The translations under genes and the position numbers were made by a program. The notes below the pieces were generated by a model. That model had not been told where the DNA came from. It did no database searches and saw only the letters and a list, made by a program, of their open reading frames with translations. A stretch of DNA of 64,000 nucleotides, taken from positions 248,001 to 312,000 of the forward strand of contig NZ_JBHTBQ010000033.1 in assembly GCF_042664895.1 (NCBI RefSeq), written 5' to 3'. The DNA is from Iodobacter arcticus (GTDB lineage Bacteria > Pseudomonadota > Gammaproteobacteria > Burkholderiales > Chitinibacteraceae). Each line of letters begins with the position of its first letter. Positions within the stretch are counted from its first letter, which is position 1. Below are positions 35,844 to 43,781 of this stretch, one piece after another.

Positions 35844-36248
35844 TCAGGTGGCTTGTGTATGCAGGCGTTCTCCATTAAGAAAATCACGGCAAAGCACGTG
35901 TACCGCAGGCGCAAATAGATCAGTATTTTGCAGAGGCAGCCATGTCACTTCACTGATCTGGCCTAAGGCACGCGGTATGCCTTGCCATCTTGCGCAATAG
36001 CAAATCGGCTCAACATCGCCTGCCTGCTCATAAGTGGGGGTCAGCACGGTATATTAAGTAGTGAGTGTTGGCTGGCAGCACAGCAATGCCTAATTCCTCG
36101 GCCAACTCCCGGCAGAGCGCGTGTTCAGGCGATTCGCTTGGTTCAATTTTTCCGCCCGGTAATACCAGTGCTGATTATTGCGAACTCTGACTAAGAGGCG
36201 TTTTTAATTTTGCACACTCACTAAACATGCGCATAGCAATGGCTTCAT
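35844..36248 (-). pseudogene. Decayed NUDIX hydrolase paralogue
   Basis: A clear copy of the gene at 33971-34363. On the minus strand it reads MKPLLCACLVSVQN, a stop, KRLLVRVRNNQHWY, a frameshift at the NUDIX box, ESPEHALCRELAEELGIAVL, another frameshift, and finally AGDVEPICYCARWQGIPRAL to the end. The start codon survives, but a stop and at least two frameshifts break it. The NUDIX box glycines are lost. A frame over the last third (35844-36047) stays open by chance. Confidence 0.85.
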
Positions 36249-36493
36249 GGTGCGTGCTGCATGTATCTCGTTTTGAAGGCAATATTTAACATTATGCTTT
36301 TATTGAAATGACGTGCTGTTTTAATTTAATGTCAGAAATGGCTGGGCTAGATCATTTATGTATTTGTTGTATGCTTCCTGCATTTTGCAGACAGTTCGTT
36401 ACAGATCGCTACTAAACCCATATCGAATTCTGATCTGAACAGGTAGATACTGAATTTACACGCTCACTACCGGGCGATTTTAGGACAAAGATC

Positions 36494-36907
36494 ATGAACA
36501 AACTGCTGACAACGCTTGCTGCTACTGTATTTGTTGCGACTACTGCTTTTGCTGTGGCAGCAGAATCTGCCTCTACCCCTATTAAGGTAGAAACACACTC
36601 TAGTAAGATTAATGCTTCGGCAAGCAAGCATGTAGGTAAAAAATCCGCTACTAAAAAGCATAGCGCGGCATCCGCTGCATCTGCGGTACAAAAGTCCCCT
36701 GTAAAAGCACACGCGTCTGCTGTACAAAAGGCACAAGCAAAGCATGCGGCATCAGCGGCATCAGCCGCGCACGACGCCCCAGCGAATGCTCATGCATCTG
36801 CAGTGCACAAGGCACGCAAGGCTCAGACTAAAAAACACGCTTCTGCTGCCTCTGCCGTGCACAAAGCGCCAGTGAAAAAGCCTGCTTCAGCAGCATCTGC
36901 TGTATAA
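36494..36907 (+). CDS. Secreted Ala/Ser/Lys/His-rich repetitive protein
   Basis: A 137-residue secreted protein. Signal: MNKLLTTLAATVFVATTAFA. The mature part is low complexity, made of imperfect units such as HASAVHKAPVKK and AKHAASAASA, with Ala, Ser, Lys and His making up most of it. Strongly basic and likely disordered, resembling histone H1-like or alanine-rich cell-envelope proteins. No domain recognised. A near-vanished copy lies at 34470-34549. The ATG is preceded by GGACAAAGATC, a poor ribosome site. Confidence 0.72.
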   Translation: MNKLLTTLAATVFVATTAFAVAAESASTPIKVETHSSKINASASKHVGKKSATKKHSAASAASAVQKSPVKAHASAVQKAQAKHAASAASAAHDAPANAHASAVHKARKAQTKKHASAASAVHKAPVKKPASAASAV

Positions 36908-36942
36908 AGTTTTAGCTTGGGTGGATCAAATCCATCTACGAT

Positions 36943-36978
36943 AAAAGCCCCTGCCGATTTGATCGGTAGGGGCTTTTT
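36943..36978 (+). terminator. Terminator (copy B of the duplicated segment)
   Basis: AAAAGCCCCTGCCGAT / ATCGGTAGGGGCTTTTT with a short loop, a relative of the one at 34580-34616. It ends the Ala-rich gene. Confidence 0.85.
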
Positions 36979-37036
36979 GTATTATCACAGAGGTGATGTA
37001 TTTTTTTGGGGGATATTTAACATCCTCTCTCTGGCT

Positions 37037-37372
37037 TTAATATTCCAGCAATAGCGCTTGAACCTTTGCTTTAAGAGGAGAATTTTTGGGTAGATGCTGC
37101 TGAAGCGTTTCCAGCTCGCTGATGATGGTGTCGCACTTTAACTTATCCATTTTTTGGTTCAGTTCTCTATCTCTTGCCGATTGATCGCCTGCGAATTCAC
37201 GCGAAAAATGCAGGCAACTTTCGCCACGTGCCATGATCTTTTTAGCTTGGTGGGCAGATATTTTACTTGCTTTAGCGGCTGGGGGAGTGCTGGGATTGGG
37301 CTTGTTGGGTTGGTGTTCTGAGCATGCAGTGAAGCTTGTAGCAAGCAAAAGGGAGGCGGCAATTATTTTCAT
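37037..37372 (-). CDS. Small lipoprotein
   Basis: A 111-residue lipoprotein with signal MKIIAASLLLATSFTAC (Cys17, followed by Ser). A Pro-rich linker leads to a helical, basic region with KIMARGESCLHFSREFAGDQ and two further Cys. No known domain. It is short and may be an envelope-associated protein. It is convergent with the Ala-rich gene, and the two share the terminator region. Confidence 0.75.
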   Translation of the reverse strand: MKIIAASLLLATSFTACSEHQPNKPNPSTPPAAKASKISAHQAKKIMARGESCLHFSREFAGDQSARDRELNQKMDKLKCDTIISELETLQQHLPKNSPLKAKVQALLLEY

Positions 37373-37572
37373 AGCTAGTCATTATAAGATGACTCGCTTA
37401 TTTAGCGGTAAGCCTGTTTTAAAAGTCGTCACTGGCTTGCATGTTCGGTGAAGAGCAACGTGCTACTAACAGTCGTAAGATAAAGATCAAGGTTATGGTA
37501 TGGGGTAAGTGCGCCGTTATTTCGTGGGCCGCTTGTATGTGAAAGAAAGCTGGCTGGGGCGCTTAATTCAGA

Positions 37573-37613
37573 CGCCATCATCCACACCGCTGGCGGCGGT
37601 GTGGATGATGGCG
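37573..37613. terminator. Perfect 18-bp inverted repeat
   Basis: CGCCATCATCCACACCGC pairs with its exact complement across a 5-base loop, just past the stop of the NlpC/P60 gene. A strong stem but no T run on the minus strand (GTCTGAATTAAG follows), so a Rho-independent terminator is doubtful; it may stabilise the mRNA end. Confidence 0.55.
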
Positions 37614-37619
37614 GGCAAA

Positions 37620-38519
37620 TTACTTATTACTTGGTTTTTTCTTGGTGCTGGATGGCGCGCTGCGTTTGGCTTTGGGTGCTGCTTTACTTGATTTGCCTGA
37701 CGCACTTTTGCCCTTGGTGGTTTTGCTAACCTTGCTTGCTGTTTTGCTGCTCTTTTTATAGCTTGTGCCCTTAGCCGCTTTAGGGCTGCTGCTTTCTCTT
37801 GCTGCTCTGGGCACTTCACAGATCTGCTGTTTTTTGCCTTTGCGTTTTACTGTTCTGCATACAGGCTTGCTGCTTAGTGCAGCATTTCCTTTGGACGTGC
37901 CAGCAGCATTTTTTGGAACGCTGGCTAATAGCGCCGCCATATTGACGGGGGCGCCACCTGTGCCATCGTAGCGGCGAGCGCCGTTAAAGCGTGAAGTCCA
38001 GTAGCTTTGGTTAAAGTTGGTGATTTCAACGCTTTTACCGGCGCGGGGCGAATGAATAAAGCGGTTGTCGCCCATATAAATGCCAACATGGGAAAACGTA
38101 CGTCCCAGCGTGTTAAAAAACACTAGGTCGCCCGGTTTAAGCTCATCCTTGCTGATGCTTGCCCCTGATTGCGCCATGCCCAGCGCATTGTGGGGCAGGG
38201 CAATATTCATCGAGTTTTGAAATACATAGCGAACAAAGCCGCTGCAATCAAGGCCTGCTTCGGGCGTGGCACCACCCCATTTGTATTTCACGCCAATCAG
38301 GCTCATGGCTTGTAAAAGCATGTCCTGGGCGGGGGCATAATCGGGTTTTGTATCTGATTTGGCTTTACGGGGCCGTGAGGTGTTGGTGTTGGTGATGGTC
38401 GTTGCCGGAGCAGCTTGCTCAACAGGAGGGTCGATCTCGATTTGGGGCAGTTCATCGGCATAGGCCGGAAGTGCACAAATGCCCACGAATAATGTGCTGA
38501 TTAATCTAATCCATTTCAT
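37620..38519 (-). CDS. Secreted NlpC/P60 peptidase with basic Lys/Ser-rich tail
   Basis: A 299-residue peptidoglycan endopeptidase. Signal MKWIRLISTLFVGICALPAYA. The NlpC/P60 domain (about 60-185) has the triad residues Cys92 (LDCSGFVRYVF), His144 (FSHVGIYMG) and His156 (RFIHSPRAG); it should cleave peptide cross-bridges (gamma-D-Glu-mDAP type). From about 205 on the tail is unlike the family: short runs of KxxK and Ser with KKKPSNK at the end, similar in feel to histone H1 tails. It may bind DNA or anionic wall polymer (inference). The start at 38519 opens directly into the signal; the frame runs 11 codons further back. Confidence 0.88.
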   Translation of the reverse strand: MKWIRLISTLFVGICALPAYADELPQIEIDPPVEQAAPATTITNTNTSRPRKAKSDTKPDYAPAQDMLLQAMSLIGVKYKWGGATPEAGLDCSGFVRYVFQNSMNIALPHNALGMAQSGASISKDELKPGDLVFFNTLGRTFSHVGIYMGDNRFIHSPRAGKSVEITNFNQSYWTSRFNGARRYDGTGGAPVNMAALLASVPKNAAGTSKGNAALSSKPVCRTVKRKGKKQQICEVPRAARESSSPKAAKGTSYKKSSKTASKVSKTTKGKSASGKSSKAAPKAKRSAPSSTKKKPSNK

Positions 38520-38973
38520 GTGGGGGATGATGGCTCTAAATAGAGCAGGCATTGGCCTGCTTGGGGTTGTCAGGGGGTTAGCAGCGGATGAAGAAGTACT
38601 TTCTTAAAATCACCCAAAGTGACGGCGCTTAAATAAAATAAGGGCGTCAGGGTTGGGTATCTTGGATAAGACTTCAATTCGACCTGCTGTAAGCAGCTGC
38701 CAATATTAACATGTTCATTCGGGTAGGAAAATTGGAATACTTGTGCGCGAATTGCGTATGTGAATATTTAAAAGCAGGATGGTGGATTAACGCCATAGTC
38801 ATCTATCTGTAGGCAATGATTGATTCGGTGTTATTTTTTGTGAAAGTAAACCCACTGAAAAGCACATTTATGATAAAAACAGTTAGCAGCATATTGAGTT
38901 TGGAGCGAGCTTGCTGTGGGTTTAAACCAAGCTGTTCACAATAAGTAAAATTCATTTTTTTACGGATAAATAA
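38520..38973. other. Divergent intergenic region
   Basis: About 450 bases between divergent genes (NlpC/P60 and UbiB-type kinase), becoming very AT-rich toward 38974. No gene or known RNA was recognised. It should hold promoters for both genes. Confidence 0.5.
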
Positions 38974-40659
38974 ATGCTGAAAGAAACCTTTACCGTGATG
39001 CGCGATCTGCCACGGGTGCGTGAAATTGTGGCTGTACTGGTGCGGCATGGTTTGGGAAACTTAGTGCAAAGGCTTGGCCTATCAAAAGGGCTGGAGCGCG
39101 CTAGCGATTTGCTGCATTTGCCGGGCAATCATGAGGCAGAGGTGCTCGATTCTCCAGTGCGGGTGCGCCGTGCTTTGGAAGAGCTTGGGCCTGCCTTTGT
39201 CAAGCTAGGGCAGGTGCTGGCCACAAGGGTGGATATGTTTCCGCCAGAATGGATTGCCGAATTCGAAAAGCTGCAAAGTAATGTGGCCCCGGTTGATTTT
39301 GCGATCATTCTGCCTGAATTAACTGCCTTGCTGGGTAGAGACCCTGCCGAGATATTCCTTGAGCTTGATCCGCATCCGGTAGGCGCAGCCTCGATTGCGC
39401 AAGTGCATCGGGCTAAATTATTAGATGGCAGCGAGGTGGTATTAAAAATTCGCCGCCCCGGTATTATTCCTAAAATTGAAGCCGATTTACGTATCCTGAG
39501 GCATATTGCCTCATTAATGGAATTTGAATTTCCTGAATCCCGCCGCTATCAGCCGGTTAAAATTGCTGAAGAGTTTTCTAAATCTTTACGCCGTGAATTA
39601 AATTTCTCGACCGAGGCCAGAAACTCAGAGCGCTTTGCACAAAACTTTAAAACCCATCTAGATATCGTCATTCCTAAAGTATATTGGGAATGGACATCAG
39701 AAAGCCTGAATGTGCAAAGCTATATTGCCGGTGTGGCGGGTAATGATTTATTGGGTGTGGATATTGCAGGGCTGGATCGCTGTATTCTGGCGTCGCGTGG
39801 TGCGGATGCTGTGCTTAAAATGGTGCTGATTGATGGCTATTTTCATGCCGACCCGCACCCGGGCAATGTAAAGTATTTGCCAGATAATCAAATTGCCTTT
39901 CTGGATTTTGGCATGGTGGGGCGCTTGCCTCATCCGCGCCGCGATCAAATTGTCGATTTATTAGCCGCATTAGCGCAGCGTGATGAGCATGGCATTTTAA
40001 ATGTATTGCTGGAGTGGACGGGGGATACGGTGGTGGATGAGGAAAAACTCACCTCTGATATTGCTGGTTTTATGTTTGATTACGAAAACCTCGCCTTAAA
40101 AGATATTCGCTTTGGTAATTTACTTAATGATGTGGTGCAAATGATGCGCGAGCATCAAATTACCCTGCCATCCGATTTAACCCTATTGTTTAAAGCCTTG
40201 ATTACTCTGGAAGGATTAGGCAGGCAGCTTGATCCAGACTTCCAAATGGTTACGCATTTAACGCCCTTTGTAAAAGAAGTGATTCTGGCGCGCTTTCATC
40301 CACGGGCCTTAATCAAAAAAAGCAAAGAGGGCGTGTTTGAAGCGGTGCAGTTACTCAGTGGCCTGCCCCGGGATATTGGCAAACTGATTAAGCAGGCGCG
40401 GCGAGGTAATTTGCGCATTGATCTGGATTTAAAACGGCTAGATCACTTTGGCTTGCAAATTACCCGCAGCGCAAATCGCTTAACCATGGGGATTGTCACC
40501 GGCGCGCTGATTATTGGCTCGTCCATTGTCATGACCGTTAATGCCGGTCCGACCATTTTTGGTTTGCCCTTGCTAGGCTTTATTGGTTTTGTGCTGGCGG
40601 TGCTCAATACAATTTGGCTGGTGTTGTCGATTTGGATATCGGGGAAGGAAGAGATTTAG
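38974..40659 (+). CDS. ABC1/UbiB-type atypical kinase
   Basis: A 561-residue member of the ABC1/AarF/UbiB family, an atypical protein-kinase-like ATPase. KLGQ at 77-80 (the KxGQ motif, AFVKLGQVLATR), the Ala-rich loop PVGAASIAQVHRAKL, YFHADPHPGNVKYL with the catalytic-loop analogue and FLDFGMVGRL (DFG) are all present. Two membrane helices close the chain (about 505-555). UbiB-type proteins support ubiquinone synthesis or lipid trafficking. No ubi gene is adjacent, so the specific role is not settled; it may be a UbiB paralogue. Ribosome site weak. Confidence 0.9.
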   Translation: MLKETFTVMRDLPRVREIVAVLVRHGLGNLVQRLGLSKGLERASDLLHLPGNHEAEVLDSPVRVRRALEELGPAFVKLGQVLATRVDMFPPEWIAEFEKLQSNVAPVDFAIILPELTALLGRDPAEIFLELDPHPVGAASIAQVHRAKLLDGSEVVLKIRRPGIIPKIEADLRILRHIASLMEFEFPESRRYQPVKIAEEFSKSLRRELNFSTEARNSERFAQNFKTHLDIVIPKVYWEWTSESLNVQSYIAGVAGNDLLGVDIAGLDRCILASRGADAVLKMVLIDGYFHADPHPGNVKYLPDNQIAFLDFGMVGRLPHPRRDQIVDLLAALAQRDEHGILNVLLEWTGDTVVDEEKLTSDIAGFMFDYENLALKDIRFGNLLNDVVQMMREHQITLPSDLTLLFKALITLEGLGRQLDPDFQMVTHLTPFVKEVILARFHPRALIKKSKEGVFEAVQLLSGLPRDIGKLIKQARRGNLRIDLDLKRLDHFGLQITRSANRLTMGIVTGALIIGSSIVMTVNAGPTIFGLPLLGFIGFVLAVLNTIWLVLSIWISGKEEI

Positions 40660-40675
40660 TGTTCTGTAGGGCGGG

Positions 40676-40735
40676 TGAAACCCGCCAGATTTTGGCATGA
40701 AATGCGCCGAAAAACGGCGGTTTCACCCGCCCTAC
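40676..40735. repeat. GTAGGG-type dispersed palindrome
   Basis: A complete and well-preserved 60-bp copy: GTAGGGCGGGTGAAACCCGC at the left and GGCGGTTTCACCCGCCCTAC at the right, with a short middle. It lies 16 bases past the kinase stop. Confidence 0.85.
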
Positions 40736-40750
40736 GAAATTAGCCCAATA

Positions 40751-40778
40751 AAAAATCGCCTCGAAAGGCGATTTTTTT
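40751..40778. terminator. Bidirectional terminator
   Basis: AAAAATCGCCT / AGGCGATTTTTTT with a CGAA loop. It serves the kinase gene (+) and the amino-acid-binding gene (-), which converge here. Confidence 0.9.
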
Positions 40779-40796
40779 ATGCAGCAATCGGGCTAA

Positions 40797-41546
40797 TTAT
40801 TTGCCGAAGTACTTGCCGTAAATCTTTTGGTAAGAGCCGTCTGCTTTTACATCGGCGAGGCCTTTATTAAGCTTGGCAAGCAGGGCTGCATTGCCTTTCT
40901 TAACGGCAATACCGTAGAACTCTTTATCAAAGCTGGTGTCGTCAATCAGCTTAAAGCCTGAGTTTGGATTGTTGATCAGGTAGTTTTTAACCACGCTATT
41001 GTCGCCAATCACGGCATCCACGCCGCCTGCTTTTAATTCTTGCAGCGCCAGTACGATGGTTTCAAAGCGGCGAATATTGGTGTTGCCTTTGCCAAAATGC
41101 TTTTGTGCCACGATATCGCCAGTGGTGCCGTTTTGTACGGCCATTTTTTTGGTTTTAAGATCGCTTAATTTGCCGATCGGGCTTTTGGCCGATACCACGA
41201 TGAGTTGCTTGGCTTCAAAGTAAGGGGCAGTGAAGTCCATTGATTTCTGGCGCTCTGGGGTGATGGTCACCGCCGCGATGACGATATCACGCTCGCCATT
41301 GTTTAAACCTGCAAACAGGCCTTCCCAAGGGGTGTTGATTAGCTTGATCTGGATGCCTGCCTTGCTGGCAACGGCGTGGATCAAATCGGCATCAAAGCCT
41401 TCTACTTCTTGTTTTTTATTCAAGATTTCGAAAGGAGCGAAGGTAGCGTCTGAACCTACGGTCAGTACACGTTCTGCGGCAAATGCGGGTACTGCCATCA
41501 CGCTGCTGGTGATGAAAGCGGCAACTAGCTGACGTAAGTTTTTCAT
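40797..41546 (-). CDS. Amino-acid ABC transporter periplasmic binding protein
   Basis: A 249-residue family-3 binding protein with signal ending AFAA. Body: ERVLTVGSDATFAPFEI, VEGFDADLIHAVASKAGI, NNGERDIVIAAVTITPERQ (the family signature) and GVDAVIGDNSVVKNYL. It resembles glutamine/arginine/polar amino-acid binding proteins (GlnH or ArtJ type). Substrate not resolved. Start at 41546, preceded by GAAGGAAG; the frame is open 19 codons further. No permease gene is adjacent in the window. Confidence 0.9.
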   Translation of the reverse strand: MKNLRQLVAAFITSSVMAVPAFAAERVLTVGSDATFAPFEILNKKQEVEGFDADLIHAVASKAGIQIKLINTPWEGLFAGLNNGERDIVIAAVTITPERQKSMDFTAPYFEAKQLIVVSAKSPIGKLSDLKTKKMAVQNGTTGDIVAQKHFGKGNTNIRRFETIVLALQELKAGGVDAVIGDNSVVKNYLINNPNSGFKLIDDTSFDKEFYGIAVKKGNAALLAKLNKGLADVKADGSYQKIYGKYFGK

Positions 41547-41599
41547 TAAATCTTCCTTCGTGTTCGAGGTGTAACAGGATACTTTGCTGACAAGTAACG

Positions 41600-42004
41600 T
41601 CAATGCGCGTCAGTAATAATTGTGTTGTGAATTTTACCAATTATGGCCTTTACCCCATTGCCACGCGAAGCAGATAGGAAGCGGGTTAGCCCTAGCGAGA
41701 TAAGCCAAGCTTCACAATCAAAGCCGCTGATCTCTGGTCTTGTTTTACCTTGATAGGCGGCCATCAATAAAACGAGTAGCCCTTTTACAATGCGTGATTC
41801 GCTGTCGGCTGCCAATTGGATATATTCACCTTCCCAGCTGATTTTTAACCATGCCGTGCTTTCACAGCCGACGACGCGGTTTGTTTCATTTAATTCATCG
41901 TGTGGCAGGGGGGCTAAATCGCGTGCGAGTTGCACCAGTAAGCGATTTTTACCTTCCCAGCCATGAGCGCTGGCTAGTTTGATTTCTATTTCTTCTTTAT
42001 TCAT
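41600..42004 (-). CDS. SufE/CsdE-type sulfur acceptor
   Basis: A 134-residue cytoplasmic protein. The active-site Cys47 lies in RVVGCESTAWL, the usual VxGCxSxxW motif. It accepts persulfide sulfur from the cysteine desulfurase and raises its activity. The SufS/CsdA-like gene lies just upstream (42326-43534, same strand), so the pair works together, probably as a CsdA-CsdE type module since no sufBCD genes are present nearby. The two genes are separated by 321 bases that contain two GTAGGG palindromes. Confidence 0.88.
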   Translation of the reverse strand: MNKEEIEIKLASAHGWEGKNRLLVQLARDLAPLPHDELNETNRVVGCESTAWLKISWEGEYIQLAADSESRIVKGLLVLLMAAYQGKTRPEISGFDCEAWLISLGLTRFLSASRGNGVKAIIGKIHNTIITDAH

Positions 42005-42097
42005 GGTGATTTTCCGGATAGCTTGATGCTTGGGGTAGGTTTTAAGGCAATAGCGAGGTGTTGGCTATAAAAACGCGCTTGCAAGTATTGAATCATC

Positions 42098-42158
42098 GTA
42101 GGGCGGGTGAAACCCGCCGTTTTCGTATTCCATCGTAAAGCTCGGCGGGTTTCACCCC
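42098..42158. repeat. GTAGGG-type palindrome
   Basis: GTAGGGCGGGTGAAACCCGC at the left, CGGCGGGTTTCACCCC at the right; the right end is incomplete. First of two copies between the desulfurase and SufE-like genes. Confidence 0.8.
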
Positions 42159-42204
42159 AATCCTATCAACTTAAGGTCAAAAACAAGACAAAGTTTGGTT
42201 TTCC

Positions 42205-42275
42205 GTAGGGTGTGCAAGTTGTTTTTCTTGCGCACCGCTCTTGGTGCGCAACGACTTCGTCGTTGTACACCCTAC
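42205..42275. repeat. GTAGGG-type palindrome, variant
   Basis: GTAGGGTGTGCAAGTTG at the left and CGTTGTACACCCTAC at the right; the inner part has GCGCACC/GGTGCGC arms. A variant of the family, also seen as a half copy near 28587. Confidence 0.8.
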
Positions 42276-42325
42276 GAAATACCGATTCATCTTAAGAACA
42301 AAGCTTAAGTTGACAGGATTGGGTA

Positions 42326-43534
42326 TTAAGCCAATAACTCTAATGTTTCGCTTAGGCCCGCTAAGAGTGCTTCTACATCGGCGCTGGTGTTGTAAGCGGC
42401 AAAGGATGCCCGTAAGGTGCCTTTTAACCCTAGGCTGTTGAGTAGCGGCTGAGCGCAGTGGCTGCCTACGCGCACGGCGATGTTTCTGGCGTCTAAAAAT
42501 TGAGCCACATCGTAAGGATGGGCGTCGCTAAAAGCGATCGAGACGACGGGGCCTTTTTGTGCAGCGTTGCCGATAATGCGTAGGCCGTCGATCTGGCGGA
42601 GGCCCTGCTCCAATTGCAGGCGCAAAGCGTCTTCATGCTGGGCAATGGCAGAGCGATCTTGGGCAGACAACCAATCTAGAGCGGCAGCAAAGCCAACGCT
42701 TTGGGCAATTGCAGGCGTGCCTGCTTCAAAGCGGGCCGGGGCTGGGGCGTAGCTGGTGACCTCAAAAGAAACGCGCTCTATCATTTCGCCGCCACCTTGC
42801 CATGGCGGCATGTCGGCTAGGATGTCGGCTCTGGCCCATAGCGCACCAATGCCGGTCGGGCCATACACTTTATGGCTGGAGAACACATAAAAATCGGCGT
42901 CAAGTGCCTGAACGTCGATGACTTTATGCGCCACAGCTTGCGCGCCGTCGATTAATACTTTGGCGCCCACACGATGCGCCGCTGCGATTAAATCTGCGAT
43001 GGGCAGCTCGCTGCCGATGGCGTTAGAAATATGCGCAAGGCCAACCAGCTTGGTTTTAGTTGAAAGCAGGGAATGAAAGTGCTCAATATCCAAGCTGCCG
43101 TCGCTTAGTAAGCGCACCGGCTTGATGATTGCGCCGCAACGTGTTGCCAGCATTTGCCAAGGCACGATATTGGCGTGGTGCTCTAGGGTGCTCAGTAAAA
43201 TCTCGTCGCCCGCGTGTAGATTGGCTCCCCCCCAGCTTTGGGCGACTAAATTGATGGCTTCGGTTGCTCCGCGCGTAAAAACGATTTCATTGCTGGATGC
43301 CGCATTAATAAAGCGCGCTACGCTAGATCTTGCCCCTTCAAAAGCATCGGTGGCCGCCACGGCGAGGCGGTGCGAGCCACGGTGTACATTGGCATTAGCC
43401 GTTTCATAAAAATGGCGCTCAGCATCCAACACCACCAAGGGCTTTTGCGTGGTGGCGGCGTTGTCGAGATAAATCAACTCGGGAGCACGTATTAATAAAG
43501 GAAACTGGGCGCGAAGGGCGAGGGCATCAAACAT
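42326..43534 (-). CDS. Cysteine desulfurase, SufS/CsdA type
   Basis: A 402-residue PLP enzyme that removes sulfur from L-cysteine to give alanine and an enzyme persulfide. PLP Lys222 lies in FSSHKVYGPTG, and the catalytic Cys360 in RVGSHCAQPLL. HHANIVPWQ and DGAQAVAHKVIDV, the class V landmarks, are also present. The RVGxHCAQPLL context is of the SufS/CsdA (group II) kind, which needs a SufE-type partner; that partner is the next gene. The start at 43534 has only a weak ribosome site. Confidence 0.93.
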   Translation of the reverse strand: MFDALALRAQFPLLIRAPELIYLDNAATTQKPLVVLDAERHFYETANANVHRGSHRLAVAATDAFEGARSSVARFINAASSNEIVFTRGATEAINLVAQSWGGANLHAGDEILLSTLEHHANIVPWQMLATRCGAIIKPVRLLSDGSLDIEHFHSLLSTKTKLVGLAHISNAIGSELPIADLIAAAHRVGAKVLIDGAQAVAHKVIDVQALDADFYVFSSHKVYGPTGIGALWARADILADMPPWQGGGEMIERVSFEVTSYAPAPARFEAGTPAIAQSVGFAAALDWLSAQDRSAIAQHEDALRLQLEQGLRQIDGLRIIGNAAQKGPVVSIAFSDAHPYDVAQFLDARNIAVRVGSHCAQPLLNSLGLKGTLRASFAAYNTSADVEALLAGLSETLELLA

Positions 43535-43781
43535 AGTGGCTCAAAATCGATACAGGCCGCGATTGTAGCGCGATCAGGGTTTTTTCTCATGGGAAAGAAT
43601 TCTAAGCACCCTTAAGACTGATCTATGCGGAAAGACCTTAGCACCAAGGCGTGATGTAATTGGTATACCTTACGAGTGCTGATTTTGGTCATAATTACGC
43701 TGTATTATTTACGCAAACCCAGCGCAGGCAATGTACGGCTTCGTGTAAGATAAAGATCTTTCTGTAAGCCCTTGGTTTATT

